The notes: generated from the letters alone by a model not told the origin. 64,000 nucleotides of DNA from Candidatus Galacturonatibacter soehngenii (GCF_008830185.1 NZ_WAGX01000003.1:1-64000), one strand, 5' to 3'. Counted from the first letter of the stretch, positions 19,224 through 28,555 are shown. Translations and numbers: made by a program.

Positions 19224-19258
19224 TAGAGTAATTATATTTGAAATTAGGAGGAATTGAT

Positions 19259-21307
19259 ATGTTTAAATCAATTAAGTTTAAGTTATTAGGATTTGTAATC
19301 CCAGTTATTCTGATATCTTTTACATGTTTAAGTATTTATAGTATTCAAACAAGTAAAGATATTGTGAGGAAACAAATTCAATCTACTATGGAAAGTGAGC
19401 TTGGTGGACAAATAGCCATTATAAAAAAAGAACTGGAGGAGATTTCTCAAATCTCTGAAAGTATTGCAGATGCGATAGCAGCAACCTATCAAAATTCAAG
19501 CTTGACAGAATATGAATCTTTTTTAAGTAATTTGATATATAACAATGATATGATTTTAGGAAGTGGTATTTGGTTCGAGCCATACATCTATGACCAATCT
19601 CAAAAGTATATTGGTCCTTATATCTTCAAAGAAGGGGGAAAGGCGAAAATTACATATGATTATAGTAATTCTGAATACGACTATTTTCAATACGATTGGT
19701 ATACGCAATCAATCACTACAAAAGAAACAAAAATAACAGAACCTTATTTTGATGAGGTAAGTAATTTGACCATGTCCTCTTGTTCCACTCCTATTATTAC
19801 AAGTGATGGAACTGTAATAGGAATCATCACTGTAGATATAGAATTGACTGCAATTCAAGAGATTGTCAACAATATCAAAATTGGTGAGGGTGGTACTGCC
19901 TTTTTACTAAATAGTGAAGGCGTTTATTTGGCTAGCAATGATGAAACAAAAATTATGACTGTAAATATGAAGGATGAGGAGAATCCTTATCTGGCGAAGA
20001 TTGGAAACGAATTATTATCTAAGAAAAGTGGAAATGGTGAATATAGTATTGACAAAGAAAAATATACTCTATTTTATGATACCTTAGAAGGTTATAATTG
20101 GAAACTAGGTATTACGATTCCACAAAAAGAACTATTTTCTTCGGTTAATCGTATGTCAACAAGCCTAACAATCATATCAACATTATCTATTTTAATATGT
20201 ATTGTGATAATTTCTCTTGTGATTTCTTCTATTGTTAGTGGTATTATTAAAATCAATAAATCGATTACATTATTAGCTGCGGGTGATTTTTCAAAAGAGC
20301 CTGTTAAGATAACATCAAAGGATGAGTTAGGTAAAATGAGTAAGGCTTTAGCGATAATGTATGAGAACAATAAAAATATCATAAAGAATATTACTAGTAG
20401 CACAACCGTGATGAATGAAAGCAGTATGCAGTTAAACAAGGCAGTAGGAGAATTATCTTCTCAATTTGATCAGATTAATTCAATTATGCAAAATGTGAAC
20501 GGAGATATGATGTCTACAAGCGCTGCGACAGAGGAGCTAAATGCTTCGGTAGAAGAGGTGAATGCATCTGTTAATGTATTGGCTGTCGAGACAGAAAGCA
20601 GCGCTGAAATGGCGGTGGAGATAGAAAATAAGGCAATCGAGATTCAAAATAGTAGTCGAAATTCCTTTGAACAAGCTGAGAAGTTGGTGGATGTTTACGA
20701 AGAAAAATTAAGCGCAAGTATTGAAAATGCAAATGTAGTTGCAAATATAGCAACGCTTGCAAATGTAATTTCTAGCATTGCAGAACAAATCAATTTGTTA
20801 TCGTTAAATGCTACAATAGAAGCGGCAAGAGCAGGAGAGCAAGGAAAAGGTTTTGCAGTTGTGGCAGGTGAAATTGGTAAGCTAGCTACAGAAACAACAA
20901 AAGCGGTGGAAGAAATTAAGAATACAATTGATCAAGTAACGAATGCCTTCAATGGATTGACCATTAATATGAAAGAAATACTAGTATTTTTAACCCAGAC
21001 GGTGACACCTGATTACAATAATTTTGTAGGTGTGGCTGAGCAATATGGAGAAGATGCAAAGAAATTTAAAGCACTATCTCAAAAAGTTTCAGAGATGTCT
21101 TCTAATATTGAGTTAACTGTAACAGAAATTACGAGTGCAATTCAAAACATCACTGAATCAGCACAAAATACGGCACAAAATGGAGCAGAGGTAAGTCAGG
21201 CAATCCAACTGGTTTCAGATGTAGTAGGAAACGTAGCAGATCGTTCAGTAGAACAAGAAAATACTGCCATTGAATTGGATGAAATGGTAAGACAATTTAA
21301 GCTTTAG
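19259..21307 (+). CDS. Methyl-accepting chemotaxis protein with dCache-like sensor
   Basis: A 682-residue chemoreceptor. It has a first membrane helix near 8-29, a periplasmic-type sensor of about 260 residues resembling dCache_1 ([25 protein letters not shown] and a [11 protein letters not shown] ending), a second membrane helix near 295-320, a HAMP segment, and the cytoplasmic signalling domain with the hairpin tip [19 protein letters not shown]. It should bind a small ligand outside the cell and regulate CheA. The ATG follows TTAGGAGGAATTGAT; a longer frame starts upstream of that site and is rejected. The preceding receiver-domain gene may be its partner. Confidence 0.93.
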   Translation: MFKSIKFKLLGFVIPVILISFTCLSIYSIQTSKDIVRKQIQSTMESELGGQIAIIKKELEEISQISESIADAIAATYQNSSLTEYESFLSNLIYNNDMILGSGIWFEPYIYDQSQKYIGPYIFKEGGKAKITYDYSNSEYDYFQYDWYTQSITTKETKITEPYFDEVSNLTMSSCSTPIITSDGTVIGIITVDIELTAIQEIVNNIKIGEGGTAFLLNSEGVYLASNDETKIMTVNMKDEENPYLAKIGNELLSKKSGNGEYSIDKEKYTLFYDTLEGYNWKLGITIPQKELFSSVNRMSTSLTIISTLSILICIVIISLVISSIVSGIIKINKSITLLAAGDFSKEPVKITSKDELGKMSKALAIMYENNKNIIKNITSSTTVMNESSMQLNKAVGELSSQFDQINSIMQNVNGDMMSTSAATEELNASVEEVNASVNVLAVETESSAEMAVEIENKAIEIQNSSRNSFEQAEKLVDVYEEKLSASIENANVVANIATLANVISSIAEQINLLSLNATIEAARAGEQGKGFAVVAGEIGKLATETTKAVEEIKNTIDQVTNAFNGLTINMKEILVFLTQTVTPDYNNFVGVAEQYGEDAKKFKALSQKVSEMSSNIELTVTEITSAIQNITESAQNTAQNGAEVSQAIQLVSDVVGNVADRSVEQENTAIELDEMVRQFKL

Positions 21308-21324
21308 ATAGAAGTAGGAATAAG

Positions 21325-21361
21325 AACAGAGTGTGAGCAGATATTACACTCTGTTTTATTT
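21325..21361 (+). terminator. Terminator after the MCP gene
   Basis: AACAGAGTGT/ACACTCTGTT, a 10-bp perfect stem with an 11-base loop, followed by TTATTTTAG. Confidence 0.85.
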
Positions 21362-21381
21362 TAGTTCTAAAATGTTAATAG

Positions 21382-22266
21382 GTCGAATATAATAGTAGTA
21401 ACAGTAGATGGATTGTGTACAATAGCTCTTTGAAAATATATGATTTTTATGGAGCCAAGGATCCGACAATCGTTTACTATGGCGGAAAATACCATGTATT
21501 TTACACTGGTGCGAATCAAAGTGGTGGGTGGCAAATGCTTTATACTTCTGCAAGTACTATATCAGGATTAAAAACAGCAAAGCGTACATATTTGAGTAAA
21601 ATAGGAGAAAGCTATTTTTGTGCTCCACAAGTATTTTATTATGAGCCACATGGATTGTGGTACCTGGTATATCAAGATGGAACGTATGGAGCAGCATATG
21701 CAACGACTAAAAATATTGCGGATCCAACATCTTGGTCAGGACCAAAATCATTTGGAATTTCTGGAAATATGGGCTGGGATTACTATATTGTTTGTGATGA
21801 TACAAATGCATATATGTATAACACACCAAGTGATGGCTCAGGTAACCTTTATATTAGAAAAACATCTCTATCTAATTTCCCAAGAGGATGGAGCAAACCA
21901 TCTGTTTCAATTAAAAATACATTCGAAGGAGCGCATGTATATAAGGCAAAAGCAGATGGTAAATATTATCTCATTGTAGAAGATTCAAAGGATGGACGGT
22001 ATTATGAATTGTGGACGTCAACAAGTGCAGGTGGACCTTGGACACAAGTTGCTGAAAAGTGGGCTCACAGAGGTAATCTATCTTACAATTCAACCAAGTG
22101 GACAACAAATGTATCTCATGGAGAATTAATACGCTCTGGTTACAATCAGAAATTAGAAATCAATGATATCAATAAAGTTGATTTTCTAATTCAAGGAACA
22201 TTAAGCTTATCAGGAGAATATCAAAAGCTGAGATGGGACCTTGGTATGATTCGAAATTACAAGTAA
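21382..22266 (+). pseudogene. 5'-truncated GH62 alpha-L-arabinofuranosidase remnant
   Basis: An open frame of about 295 codons encodes almost a full GH62 catalytic domain, the five-bladed propeller that removes arabinose from arabinoxylan. Counting from a GTG at 21415, the predicted catalytic residues are intact: D16 in AKDPTIVYY, D122 in GWDYYIVCDD, E171 in NTFEGAHVYK. The family C-terminus (WTTNVSHGELIRSG) is also present. No signal peptide exists, no ribosome-binding site lies before any candidate start, and a TAG closes the frame upstream at 21379. The GH62-like reading continues upstream of the GTG, so the gene has probably lost its start, signal peptide and any ancillary module. Translation from GTG cannot be excluded. 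Confidence 0.72.
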
Positions 22267-22411
22267 ATTTGATGAATGTTGTAGGGGTGTAAAATAATGA
22301 TGAATCAAAATCATAAGAAATAAGAGGTATACCAGTCAATAGAATTCAAAGAAAGTAAAAGACAAAATAAAAAATAGAATGATACCTATATGGCAAAGCA
22401 GTTGGATATAG

Positions 22412-22450
22412 AAAAGAAGTGATGCTACATTAATAGGCATCACTTCTTTT
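22412..22450. terminator. Bidirectional terminator between the GH62 remnant and htpG
   Basis: A perfect 14-bp stem AAAAGAAGTGATGC/GCATCACTTCTTTT around an 11-base loop, with T/A flanks serving both strands. Confidence 0.85.
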
Positions 22451-22455
22451 ATGAT

Positions 22456-24519
22456 TTATTTTGTAAGAAGCATCATAATTTCATTGCTTCGAGCAATAAA
22501 TTTAGTCATTGCTTCAGAGGCAAGTGGCTTATGACTAATCATAGCTAAATCATAAAGCTGTTCACATATCATAGGTACTTGTTCAGAATCTTTATGCTCT
22601 AAGATATATTTAACAAGCGCATGATTTGCATTTAAGACTAAGGTTTCATTTGAACCAAACATATTAGGATCCATACCATACATATTGTACATTTTCATCA
22701 TATCCTGCATACGTCTGCTTTCTTCAGAAAGTGTTATCATGGATGAAATTGACTCATTCTTTAACTTTTCTACTTTCACATCAAGTTTATCATTTTTTAA
22801 TGCTTTCCTAAATGTTTCAGTTAAAGTATCGATTTCTGCCTTCATTGCTTCAACATCAATTTCTTCTTTAAAGGTTTCTGTTAAATCAGCATCAATTCTT
22901 TGGAATTTTAAATCATCATTCTTTTGTTCTAACTGAGTTACAAATGGAGAATCTATGTTATGCGTTAATAATACCGCATTTAAGTTTTCTTGTTTGAACA
23001 TATGAATGTACTGACTTTGCTGTTGCTCATCTGTTACATAGTAAATTGTCTTCTTTTCTTTTTCCTTTGTTTCATCTGCAGAATTATCTTTCGCTTCATC
23101 TGCATTTTCAACAATGATATCTTCGTCTGTTTTAGGAAGATTGGATTCCTTGTATTCGTTTAAGGTTAAGTACTTAGCATTTAAATCCTTAAAAAGAATG
23201 AAGTCTGTCATTTTTTCACAGAATTTTTCATCTTTTAAGCAACCAAATTTAATAAATGGACTGATGTCATCCCAGTATTTTTCATAGGATTCACGGTCGG
23301 TCTTACACATTCCAGAAAGCTTGTCAGCAACCTTCTTAGAGATATAATCAGATATCTTTTTCACAAATCCATCATTTTGTAGAGCACTTCTTGATACATT
23401 TAGTGGTAAATCAGGACAGTCAATTACACCTTTTAACAATAAAAGAAATTCTGGAATCACTTCTTTGATATTATCAGCAATGAATACCTGATTGTTATAT
23501 AATTTTATAGTACCTTCCATAGAATCGTACTCGGTATTAATCTTAGGGAAATATAAGATTCCCTTTAAATTAAATGGATAATCCATATTTAAATGAATCC
23601 AAAAAAGTGGTTCTTTATAGTCCATAAATACTTTACGATAAAAGGACTTATAGTCTTCTTGCGTACAATCATTTGGATGCTTTGTCCAAAGTGGATGTGT
23701 ATCATTTAATGGAACTGGACGTTTTAATATTTTTAGTTTTTCTGTTCTAGGAGAAATTTCAACAATTTCTTTTTCTCCATTTCCATTTTCTTTTTCTTCG
23801 GTTTTTGCTTCCTCGATAATGGTTTCGATTACAGTATCTTTATCTGTCTTTTCTTCTGGTAATATTGTTTCGTACTCTGGTTCTGCCGTTTCATTAATTA
23901 AGTAGATTTCTGTAGGCATAAAAGAACAGTATTTTTGAATAATTTCTTTTGCACGATATTCATTTGCAAACTCAAGACAATCTTCATTTAAGAATAAGGT
24001 TATCTCTGTTCCAACGCTAGTCTTAGAGCCTTCTTCCATATCAAATTCAGTTCCGCCATCGCACTCCCAATGAACTGGTGTTGCCCCTTCCTTGAAAGAA
24101 AGTGTATCAATGTGTACTTCATCTGCAACCATGAAAGCAGAGTAGAAGCCTAGTCCAAAATGTCCAATGATTTGGTCTTCATTTGTTTTATCTTTATATT
24201 TTTCTAAAAAGTCAGTTGCGCCTGAAAAAGCGATTTGATTAATGTATTCATTCACTTCCTCGGCTGTCATACCAAGTCCATTGTCAATAAATTTAAGTGT
24301 TTTATTTGTAGGATTAATAATTACTTTCACCTTAAATTCATGATTTTCAGGTATGGTATATTCGCCCATGATTTCTAATTTTTTTAACTTTGTAATTGCA
24401 TCGCAGCTATTTGATATTAATTCACGAAAGAAAATATCATGATCGGAATATAACCACTTTTTAATAATAGGAAAAATATTTTCGCTATCAATTGATAAAC
24501 TACCGTGTTGTTTACTCAT
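22456..24519 (-). CDS. htpG: Chaperone HtpG (Hsp90)
   Basis: A 687-residue bacterial Hsp90, longer than the ~625 typical in proteobacteria. The N-terminal GHKL ATPase is clear: FFRELISNSCDA, DNGLGM and GHFGLGFYSAFMV. The middle domain carries SRSALQNDG with the catalytic Arg region. The extra length comes from two acidic Lys/Glu-rich linkers, near residues 220-255 (between N and middle domains) and 475-500. The protein assists folding and stress tolerance using ATP-driven clamping. The start follows AAAGGAG. A CIRCE operator and a near-consensus promoter lie upstream on the same strand, so HrcA control is predicted. Confidence 0.97.
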   Translation of the reverse strand: MSKQHGSLSIDSENIFPIIKKWLYSDHDIFFRELISNSCDAITKLKKLEIMGEYTIPENHEFKVKVIINPTNKTLKFIDNGLGMTAEEVNEYINQIAFSGATDFLEKYKDKTNEDQIIGHFGLGFYSAFMVADEVHIDTLSFKEGATPVHWECDGGTEFDMEEGSKTSVGTEITLFLNEDCLEFANEYRAKEIIQKYCSFMPTEIYLINETAEPEYETILPEEKTDKDTVIETIIEEAKTEEKENGNGEKEIVEISPRTEKLKILKRPVPLNDTHPLWTKHPNDCTQEDYKSFYRKVFMDYKEPLFWIHLNMDYPFNLKGILYFPKINTEYDSMEGTIKLYNNQVFIADNIKEVIPEFLLLLKGVIDCPDLPLNVSRSALQNDGFVKKISDYISKKVADKLSGMCKTDRESYEKYWDDISPFIKFGCLKDEKFCEKMTDFILFKDLNAKYLTLNEYKESNLPKTDEDIIVENADEAKDNSADETKEKEKKTIYYVTDEQQQSQYIHMFKQENLNAVLLTHNIDSPFVTQLEQKNDDLKFQRIDADLTETFKEEIDVEAMKAEIDTLTETFRKALKNDKLDVKVEKLKNESISSMITLSEESRRMQDMMKMYNMYGMDPNMFGSNETLVLNANHALVKYILEHKDSEQVPMICEQLYDLAMISHKPLASEAMTKFIARSNEIMMLLTK

Positions 24520-24561
24520 TTTTGTACACTCCTTTTGTCATTCATTTTTACCATTTCTTAT

Positions 24562-24590
24562 ATCATAATACCCATTATTTCAAATGTCAA
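24562..24590 (-). promoter_or_regulatory. htpG: htpG promoter
   Basis: Read on the minus strand: TTGACA, 17-bp spacer, TATGAT, about 43 bp before the start codon. Near-consensus sigma-A promoter. Confidence 0.85.
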
Positions 24591-24597
24591 GACAAAA

Positions 24598-24624
24598 TTA
24601 GCACTCAATTAGATTGAGTGCTAA
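24598..24624 (-). promoter_or_regulatory. CIRCE element (HrcA operator)
   Basis: A perfect match to the CIRCE inverted repeat TTAGCACTC-N9-GAGTGCTAA. It lies seven bases upstream of the htpG -35 hexamer and seven bases after the stop of the DUF5721 gene. CIRCE is the binding site of the heat-shock repressor HrcA. Confidence 0.95.
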
Positions 24625-24630
24625 CAAGAG

Positions 24631-25134
24631 TTAAATGACTTCAAATGCGATTTCATTTGATTTTAAGAATTTTTGAACCATCATATCCCATTCGTTTTCT
24701 AATGACTTATCAAGTGTAAACAATTTTAATGAAGTTCCAGTCGTACAATGTACTTCATTGTTATTGTATTTTATATTTAAGAACAGGCCGTTGATGTCGT
24801 TGACACCCAATCCAATGTTAGTTTGATTTAGAAGCTTTTCTACATTGGAAGGCGATAAAAGAAATACAATTTTAAACCCGAGAGGCGTTTTCTTTCCCTT
24901 TATAAGTCCAAAGCAGTATGGTTGTATGGTTTCCCAATAAGACATAGATTGTTCTAAAAGATTTTTTTCTTCTAATTCTTCTTTGCTGTAATATTCTTTG
25001 TTGATATGTCCATCTATTGTGAAGGAATTATAGGTATTTATCGTTGCTTCCGATAGCATAAAACGATGAAAAGTATCTGAAATTAATAATTTTGACATAA
25101 AATCTTTTACGTCAATGATTTTTAATGCAATCAA
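24631..25134 (-). CDS. Conserved hypothetical protein, DUF5721-like
   Basis: A 167-residue soluble protein with no signal peptide or membrane helix. It resembles the DUF5721 family of Lachnospiraceae, function unknown: an N-terminal VKDFMSKLL...FHRFMLSEA block, a PYCFGLIKGKKTPLGFKIVFLLS core, and a TGTSLKLFTLDKSLE...W C-terminal block. The start is TTG, about six bases after GGGGG; no better start exists. It lies upstream of htpG on the same strand, with the CIRCE element in the short gap, so read-through into htpG is possible. Confidence 0.7.
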   Translation of the reverse strand: MIALKIIDVKDFMSKLLISDTFHRFMLSEATINTYNSFTIDGHINKEYYSKEELEEKNLLEQSMSYWETIQPYCFGLIKGKKTPLGFKIVFLLSPSNVEKLLNQTNIGLGVNDINGLFLNIKYNNNEVHCTTGTSLKLFTLDKSLENEWDMMVQKFLKSNEIAFEVI

Positions 25135-25463
25135 AGTTATCCCCCAAGTCTTTACTAAAATAATATAGTATCGTATACTGTAACTATTTAAAGCGTTTTT
25201 ATATTTTGTATACTACCATTATACAGAAATGTTTTTAATAAGCAATAAAAATAAAACAGTTTGTATATTAAAAAGCGAATTGGTGGCATAGAATAACCAT
25301 AAGAAAAAACAAGGAAGATTTTAACTATTGTCTGATTTTACAATAATTTTATTGAAATTAATTAAAAATAACGTTATAGTAAAGATATAGAGATAGCATA
25401 TGTTGCGTTTAATTTTTGTTTTATACCAAGTATCTATATAAAATGAAAAGGATGTGGTCTTGC
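25135..25463. other. Divergent intergenic region, promoters only
   Basis: About 330 bp of AT-rich sequence between divergent genes. Apart from the ribosome-binding sites at each edge and several TATA-like hexamers, no structured RNA, repeat or small gene could be supported. Confidence 0.4.
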
Positions 25464-25763
25464 ATGAATCAAGTTTATAGTAAGCATTCGTACAACATTT
25501 ATAAGGTTTCTGATGGTTATATCGTTCACAATACTGTGAAGGACTTTCAAAAGGGTCATACCCATCTCAATAGTTTTAAGTCTGCCAAATATCTTATTGA
25601 CTTAGCTGTTCATAGGAGTGTTCCGTATCATTTGGACCGCTATCGGTTAATCAGTTTATCCCGAATCACAGATGATGAAGAATATAGAGCCAAGATTTTG
25701 GAGCTTGTAGGAAATAAGAAAAACAAATTAAATTATGTCAATAGCATAAGAAAGTGTGGCTAG
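25464..25763 (+). CDS. Small conserved hypothetical protein
   Basis: A 99-residue basic soluble protein. Recognisable blocks are SYNIYKVSDGYIVHNT, GHTHLNSFKSAKYLIDL and HLDRYRLISLSRI. I recall similar proteins as conserved unknowns in Lachnospiraceae but cannot name a domain. The ATG that gives MNQVYSKHSY is preferred, with AAAAGG about 12 bases upstream; longer frames start 5 and 16 codons earlier. No cysteine pairs or nucleic-acid motif are visible. It lies 50 bp before the aminopeptidase gene. Confidence 0.6.
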   Translation: MNQVYSKHSYNIYKVSDGYIVHNTVKDFQKGHTHLNSFKSAKYLIDLAVHRSVPYHLDRYRLISLSRITDDEEYRAKILELVGNKKNKLNYVNSIRKCG

Positions 25764-25812
25764 TTTTTTAGCTCAAATTGCGAAAGAGAAAGTGACAGTT
25801 TGGAGGAAGACA

Positions 25813-27111
25813 ATGAGTAAGAAAAGTAACATTGAAAAATTAATGCATCTATTAGAACATGCTACATCACCGTATATGGTTGTAGAAGAAAGTATCTTGC
25901 AATTAAAAGAAGCAGGGTTTCAAAAGCTATCATTAAATCAAGACTTTGGACTTAACAGTGGAGGAAAATATTACATTGAACATCATGGCTCCAGTCTATT
26001 TGCATTTACAATTGGAGATAAATTTGCATTTCGACAGGGATTTAAAATAGCAACAGCACATACTGATTTTCCAGGATTTCGCATCAAACCAAATCCTGAC
26101 ATTACAACAAATCAATATAGACAAATAAATGTTGAAGTTTATGGAGGACCAATTTTAAATACATGGCTTGATAGGCCATTATCGGCAGCAGGTCGAGTAA
26201 CTCTAAAAAGTAAACATGTATTTAAACCCGAAATAAGAATAATTGATTTGAAAAAACCTTTGTTTACCATACCGAATGTAGCAATCCATTTGAATCGTGA
26301 TGTCAATAAAGGGATTGAATTAAATAAACAAACAGATCTCCTTCCTTTGGCGGCTATCGTGAATGAAGAACTTGGAGGTGGAAAATTTATTTCCTATCTT
26401 GCAAACGAACTTTCGGTAAAAGAAGAAGATATTCTAGATTATGAATTAAATTTATACAATCTAGATAAACCTAGCTTTTTTGGATTAAATGAAGAATTTA
26501 TATCTGCACCAAGGATAGACAATGTATCAAGCGTGCAAGCAGCCTTGACAGGAATCATTGAAGGAAATACAAATAATGGAATTAATGTGATTGCATTGTT
26601 TGACCATGAAGAGGTTGGAAGTAGAACAAAACAAGGGGCAGGCTCTAGTATATTAGCACTAATCTTAGAAAAAATTCTTCTTAGCTTTGGTAGAGACCGT
26701 GCAAAATTTTTATCCGCACTTACGGATAGTTTTATGCTTTCAGTAGACGTTGCACATGGATTGCACCCGAATAAAATAAGTAAGCATGATGTAACAAATC
26801 AGCCTGTTTTGGGAAGTGGATTTTGTATAAAAGAGGCTTGTTCACAAAGTTATGCCACAGATAGTGAAGCAATCGGTATTGTTGAACAGTTAAGTATTTA
26901 TGGAAATGTTCCTTATCAAAAATATATCAATCGATCAGATATTCCTGGAGGCAGTACAATCGGTGCAATCGCATCCATGCATCTGCCAATGAATATTGTA
27001 GACGTTGGAATTCCTATTTTAGCAATGCATTCAGCGAGAGAGACTATGGGAGCGAAGGACTATGATTCTTTAACTCTTTTATTAAAAACATTTTTTAGCT
27101 ATGATAGGTAG
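25813..27111 (+). CDS. M18 family zinc aminopeptidase
   Basis: A 432-residue metallopeptidase of the aminopeptidase I family. The metal and catalytic segments are the histidine in TAHTDFPGFRIKP, DHEEVGSRTKQGAG near the middle with the catalytic Glu, and VDVAHGLHPN. The C-terminal GGSTIGAIASMH and HSARETMGAKD blocks are also typical. It removes N-terminal residues from cytosolic peptides. The ATG after TTTGGAGGAAGACA is used; the open frame runs 19 codons further upstream over the end of the preceding gene without a ribosome-binding site. Confidence 0.93.
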   Translation: MSKKSNIEKLMHLLEHATSPYMVVEESILQLKEAGFQKLSLNQDFGLNSGGKYYIEHHGSSLFAFTIGDKFAFRQGFKIATAHTDFPGFRIKPNPDITTNQYRQINVEVYGGPILNTWLDRPLSAAGRVTLKSKHVFKPEIRIIDLKKPLFTIPNVAIHLNRDVNKGIELNKQTDLLPLAAIVNEELGGGKFISYLANELSVKEEDILDYELNLYNLDKPSFFGLNEEFISAPRIDNVSSVQAALTGIIEGNTNNGINVIALFDHEEVGSRTKQGAGSSILALILEKILLSFGRDRAKFLSALTDSFMLSVDVAHGLHPNKISKHDVTNQPVLGSGFCIKEACSQSYATDSEAIGIVEQLSIYGNVPYQKYINRSDIPGGSTIGAIASMHLPMNIVDVGIPILAMHSARETMGAKDYDSLTLLLKTFFSYDR

Positions 27112-27113
27112 AG

Positions 27114-27150
27114 AAAAAATACTTGGTTTCACGACCAAGTATTTTTTTTG
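27114..27150 (+). terminator. Terminator after the M18 aminopeptidase
   Basis: AAAAAATACTTGGT/ACCAAGTATTTTTT stem with a TTCACG loop and a long T-run. Confidence 0.92.
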
Positions 27151-27366
27151 CGTTACGGCGAATACTATTTGTAGTAAGTAAGCTTTTTGTTTAAACTTTT
27201 TGCAATAATTGTAATATAAAAATACATAAAAAGCTTTAAATTATTTTATATGTATGCTATTATTAGTAGTAATGAAAACTATATTATGTAGTTAATATAA
27301 AATTTGAATAATAAAGCTACTATAAGAATACATATTGGTGGTTTTCTCATAAATTAGGAGGTAACT

Positions 27367-28206
27367 ATGAGCTATAAAATAATTGTAGATAGTTGTGGAG
27401 AATTTACTGAAAGATTAAAGAAAGATGAACATTTTGTGAGTGTACCGTTGCAGTTACAGGTAGATGATCATATTATTGTAGACGATGATACTTTTAATCA
27501 GGCAGAATTTCTTAGACTTGTGGCAGAAAGTCCAAACTGCCCAAAATCTTCTTGCCCATCGCCAGAAAAATATATGCAAGAATATACGAATGAAGCTGAA
27601 AATATTTATGCTGTCACATTATCAAGTCAGTTGAGCGGTTCTTATAACAGTGCTGTATTAGGTAAAAACCTTTATCATGAAGAAAAAGGTGATAAAAATA
27701 TCCATGTATTTGATTCAAGATCCGCCTCTATTGGTGAAACATTAATTGCCTTAAAAACTGAAGAGTGTGAAAAGTCTGGAATGAAATTTTCAGAAATTAT
27801 TAAAGTGGTAGAAGAATATATTGAAGGTCTAAATACGTACTTTGTCTTAGAATCTCTTGAAACCTTAAGAAAAAACGGAAGACTTAGTAATCTAAAAGCA
27901 TTTGTTGCAGGAGCACTAAACATTAAGCCAGTCATGGGTGCAACAAAAGAAGGTACGATCTGTCAATTAGGTCAGGCGAGAGGGATTAATAAAGCACTCG
28001 ATAAAATGATTAACTTAATTGTAGAACAGGTGAAAGACTCAGAAAATAAGATTCTTGCAATTTCTCACTGCAATTGCCGTGAAAGAGCATTGATGGTGAA
28101 AGATGAACTACTAAAAAAATGCAAATTTAAAGATGTAATCCTATGCGACACCGCAGGAGTCAGCAGTTTATATGCAAACGATGGTGGAATTATAGTAGTA
28201 GTTTAA
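27367..28206 (+). CDS. DegV family fatty-acid-binding protein
   Basis: A 279-residue protein of the DegV (EDD) fold, usual family length. Signatures are the N-terminal KIIVDSCGEF, TLSSQLSGSYNSA in the first domain, and ESLETLRKNGRLSN with the GALNIKPV segment. Firmicute DegV/FakB proteins bind a fatty acid and present it to the kinase FakA for incorporation into phospholipid. No fakA is in the window. A strong TTAGGAGGTAACT site sets the start. It appears monocistronic; the sequence after it holds a new promoter-like element and a repeat array. Confidence 0.93.
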   Translation: MSYKIIVDSCGEFTERLKKDEHFVSVPLQLQVDDHIIVDDDTFNQAEFLRLVAESPNCPKSSCPSPEKYMQEYTNEAENIYAVTLSSQLSGSYNSAVLGKNLYHEEKGDKNIHVFDSRSASIGETLIALKTEECEKSGMKFSEIIKVVEEYIEGLNTYFVLESLETLRKNGRLSNLKAFVAGALNIKPVMGATKEGTICQLGQARGINKALDKMINLIVEQVKDSENKILAISHCNCRERALMVKDELLKKCKFKDVILCDTAGVSSLYANDGGIIVVV

Positions 28207-28237
28207 AAAACGCATTTATTTTATCCAAAATTTATTG

Positions 28238-28243
28238 TATAAT
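28238..28243 (+). promoter_or_regulatory. -10 element immediately upstream of the repeat array
   Basis: A perfect TATAAT sits nine bases left of the first repeat copy, with a poor -35 (TTTATT) at 17 bp. If used, transcription would start at the first base or so of the repeat array. Confidence 0.45.
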
Positions 28244-28246
28244 GTA

Positions 28247-28555
28247 ACTTATCAAAAGAAAAACAAGCGGCTGCGAAGCAGACATTTGTTTTTCTTGATA
28301 AGTTAACGAAGGAACAAAGTTCTTGAGTGGATAAGAAGTGCTTTTGCTTCTTATCCCATACTTATCAAAAGAAAAACAAGCGGCTGCGAAGCAGACATTT
28401 GTTTTTCTTGATAAGTTAACGAAGGAACAAAGTTCTTGAGTGGATAAGAAGTGCTTTTGCTTCTTATCCCATACTTATCAAAAGAAAAACAAGCGGCTGC
28501 GAAGCAGACATTTGTTTTTCTTGATAAGTTAACGAAAGAACGAAGTTCTTGAGTG
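28247..28555 (+). repeat. Tandem 113-bp hairpin repeat, 2.7 copies
   Basis: Copies lie at 28247-28359, 28360-28472 and a truncated third at 28473-28555. The first two appear identical. The third differs at two positions (GGAACAAAG to AGAACGAAG) and lacks the last ~30 bases. Each full unit contains three foldable elements: a long imperfect hairpin closed by ACTTATCAA/TTGATAAGT with an inner CTGC-GAA-GCAG tip, a small GAAC-AAA-GTTC hairpin, and a 9-bp GATAAGAAG/CTTCTTATC hairpin. No T-runs follow, so they are not terminators. The array lies between degV and a small membrane-protein gene and probably forms its 5' leader. Confidence 0.92.

Noticed and set aside
19238-19258. Upstream start for the MCP gene
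   Set aside because: The extension codons contain the AGGAGG ribosome-binding site of the ATG at 19259.
22267-22411. Remnant of further GH62-linked modules downstream of the truncated domain
   Set aside because: The 145 bp contain only very short frames with no recognisable carbohydrate-binding sequence.
25756-25812. Longer start for the M18 aminopeptidase
   Set aside because: It overlaps the previous gene's end and lacks a site; GGAGGAAGACA precedes the ATG at 25813.
28247-28555. CRISPR-like array
   Set aside because: The 113-bp units are directly adjacent with no unique spacers, and no cas gene is nearby; they are tandem repeats with internal hairpins.
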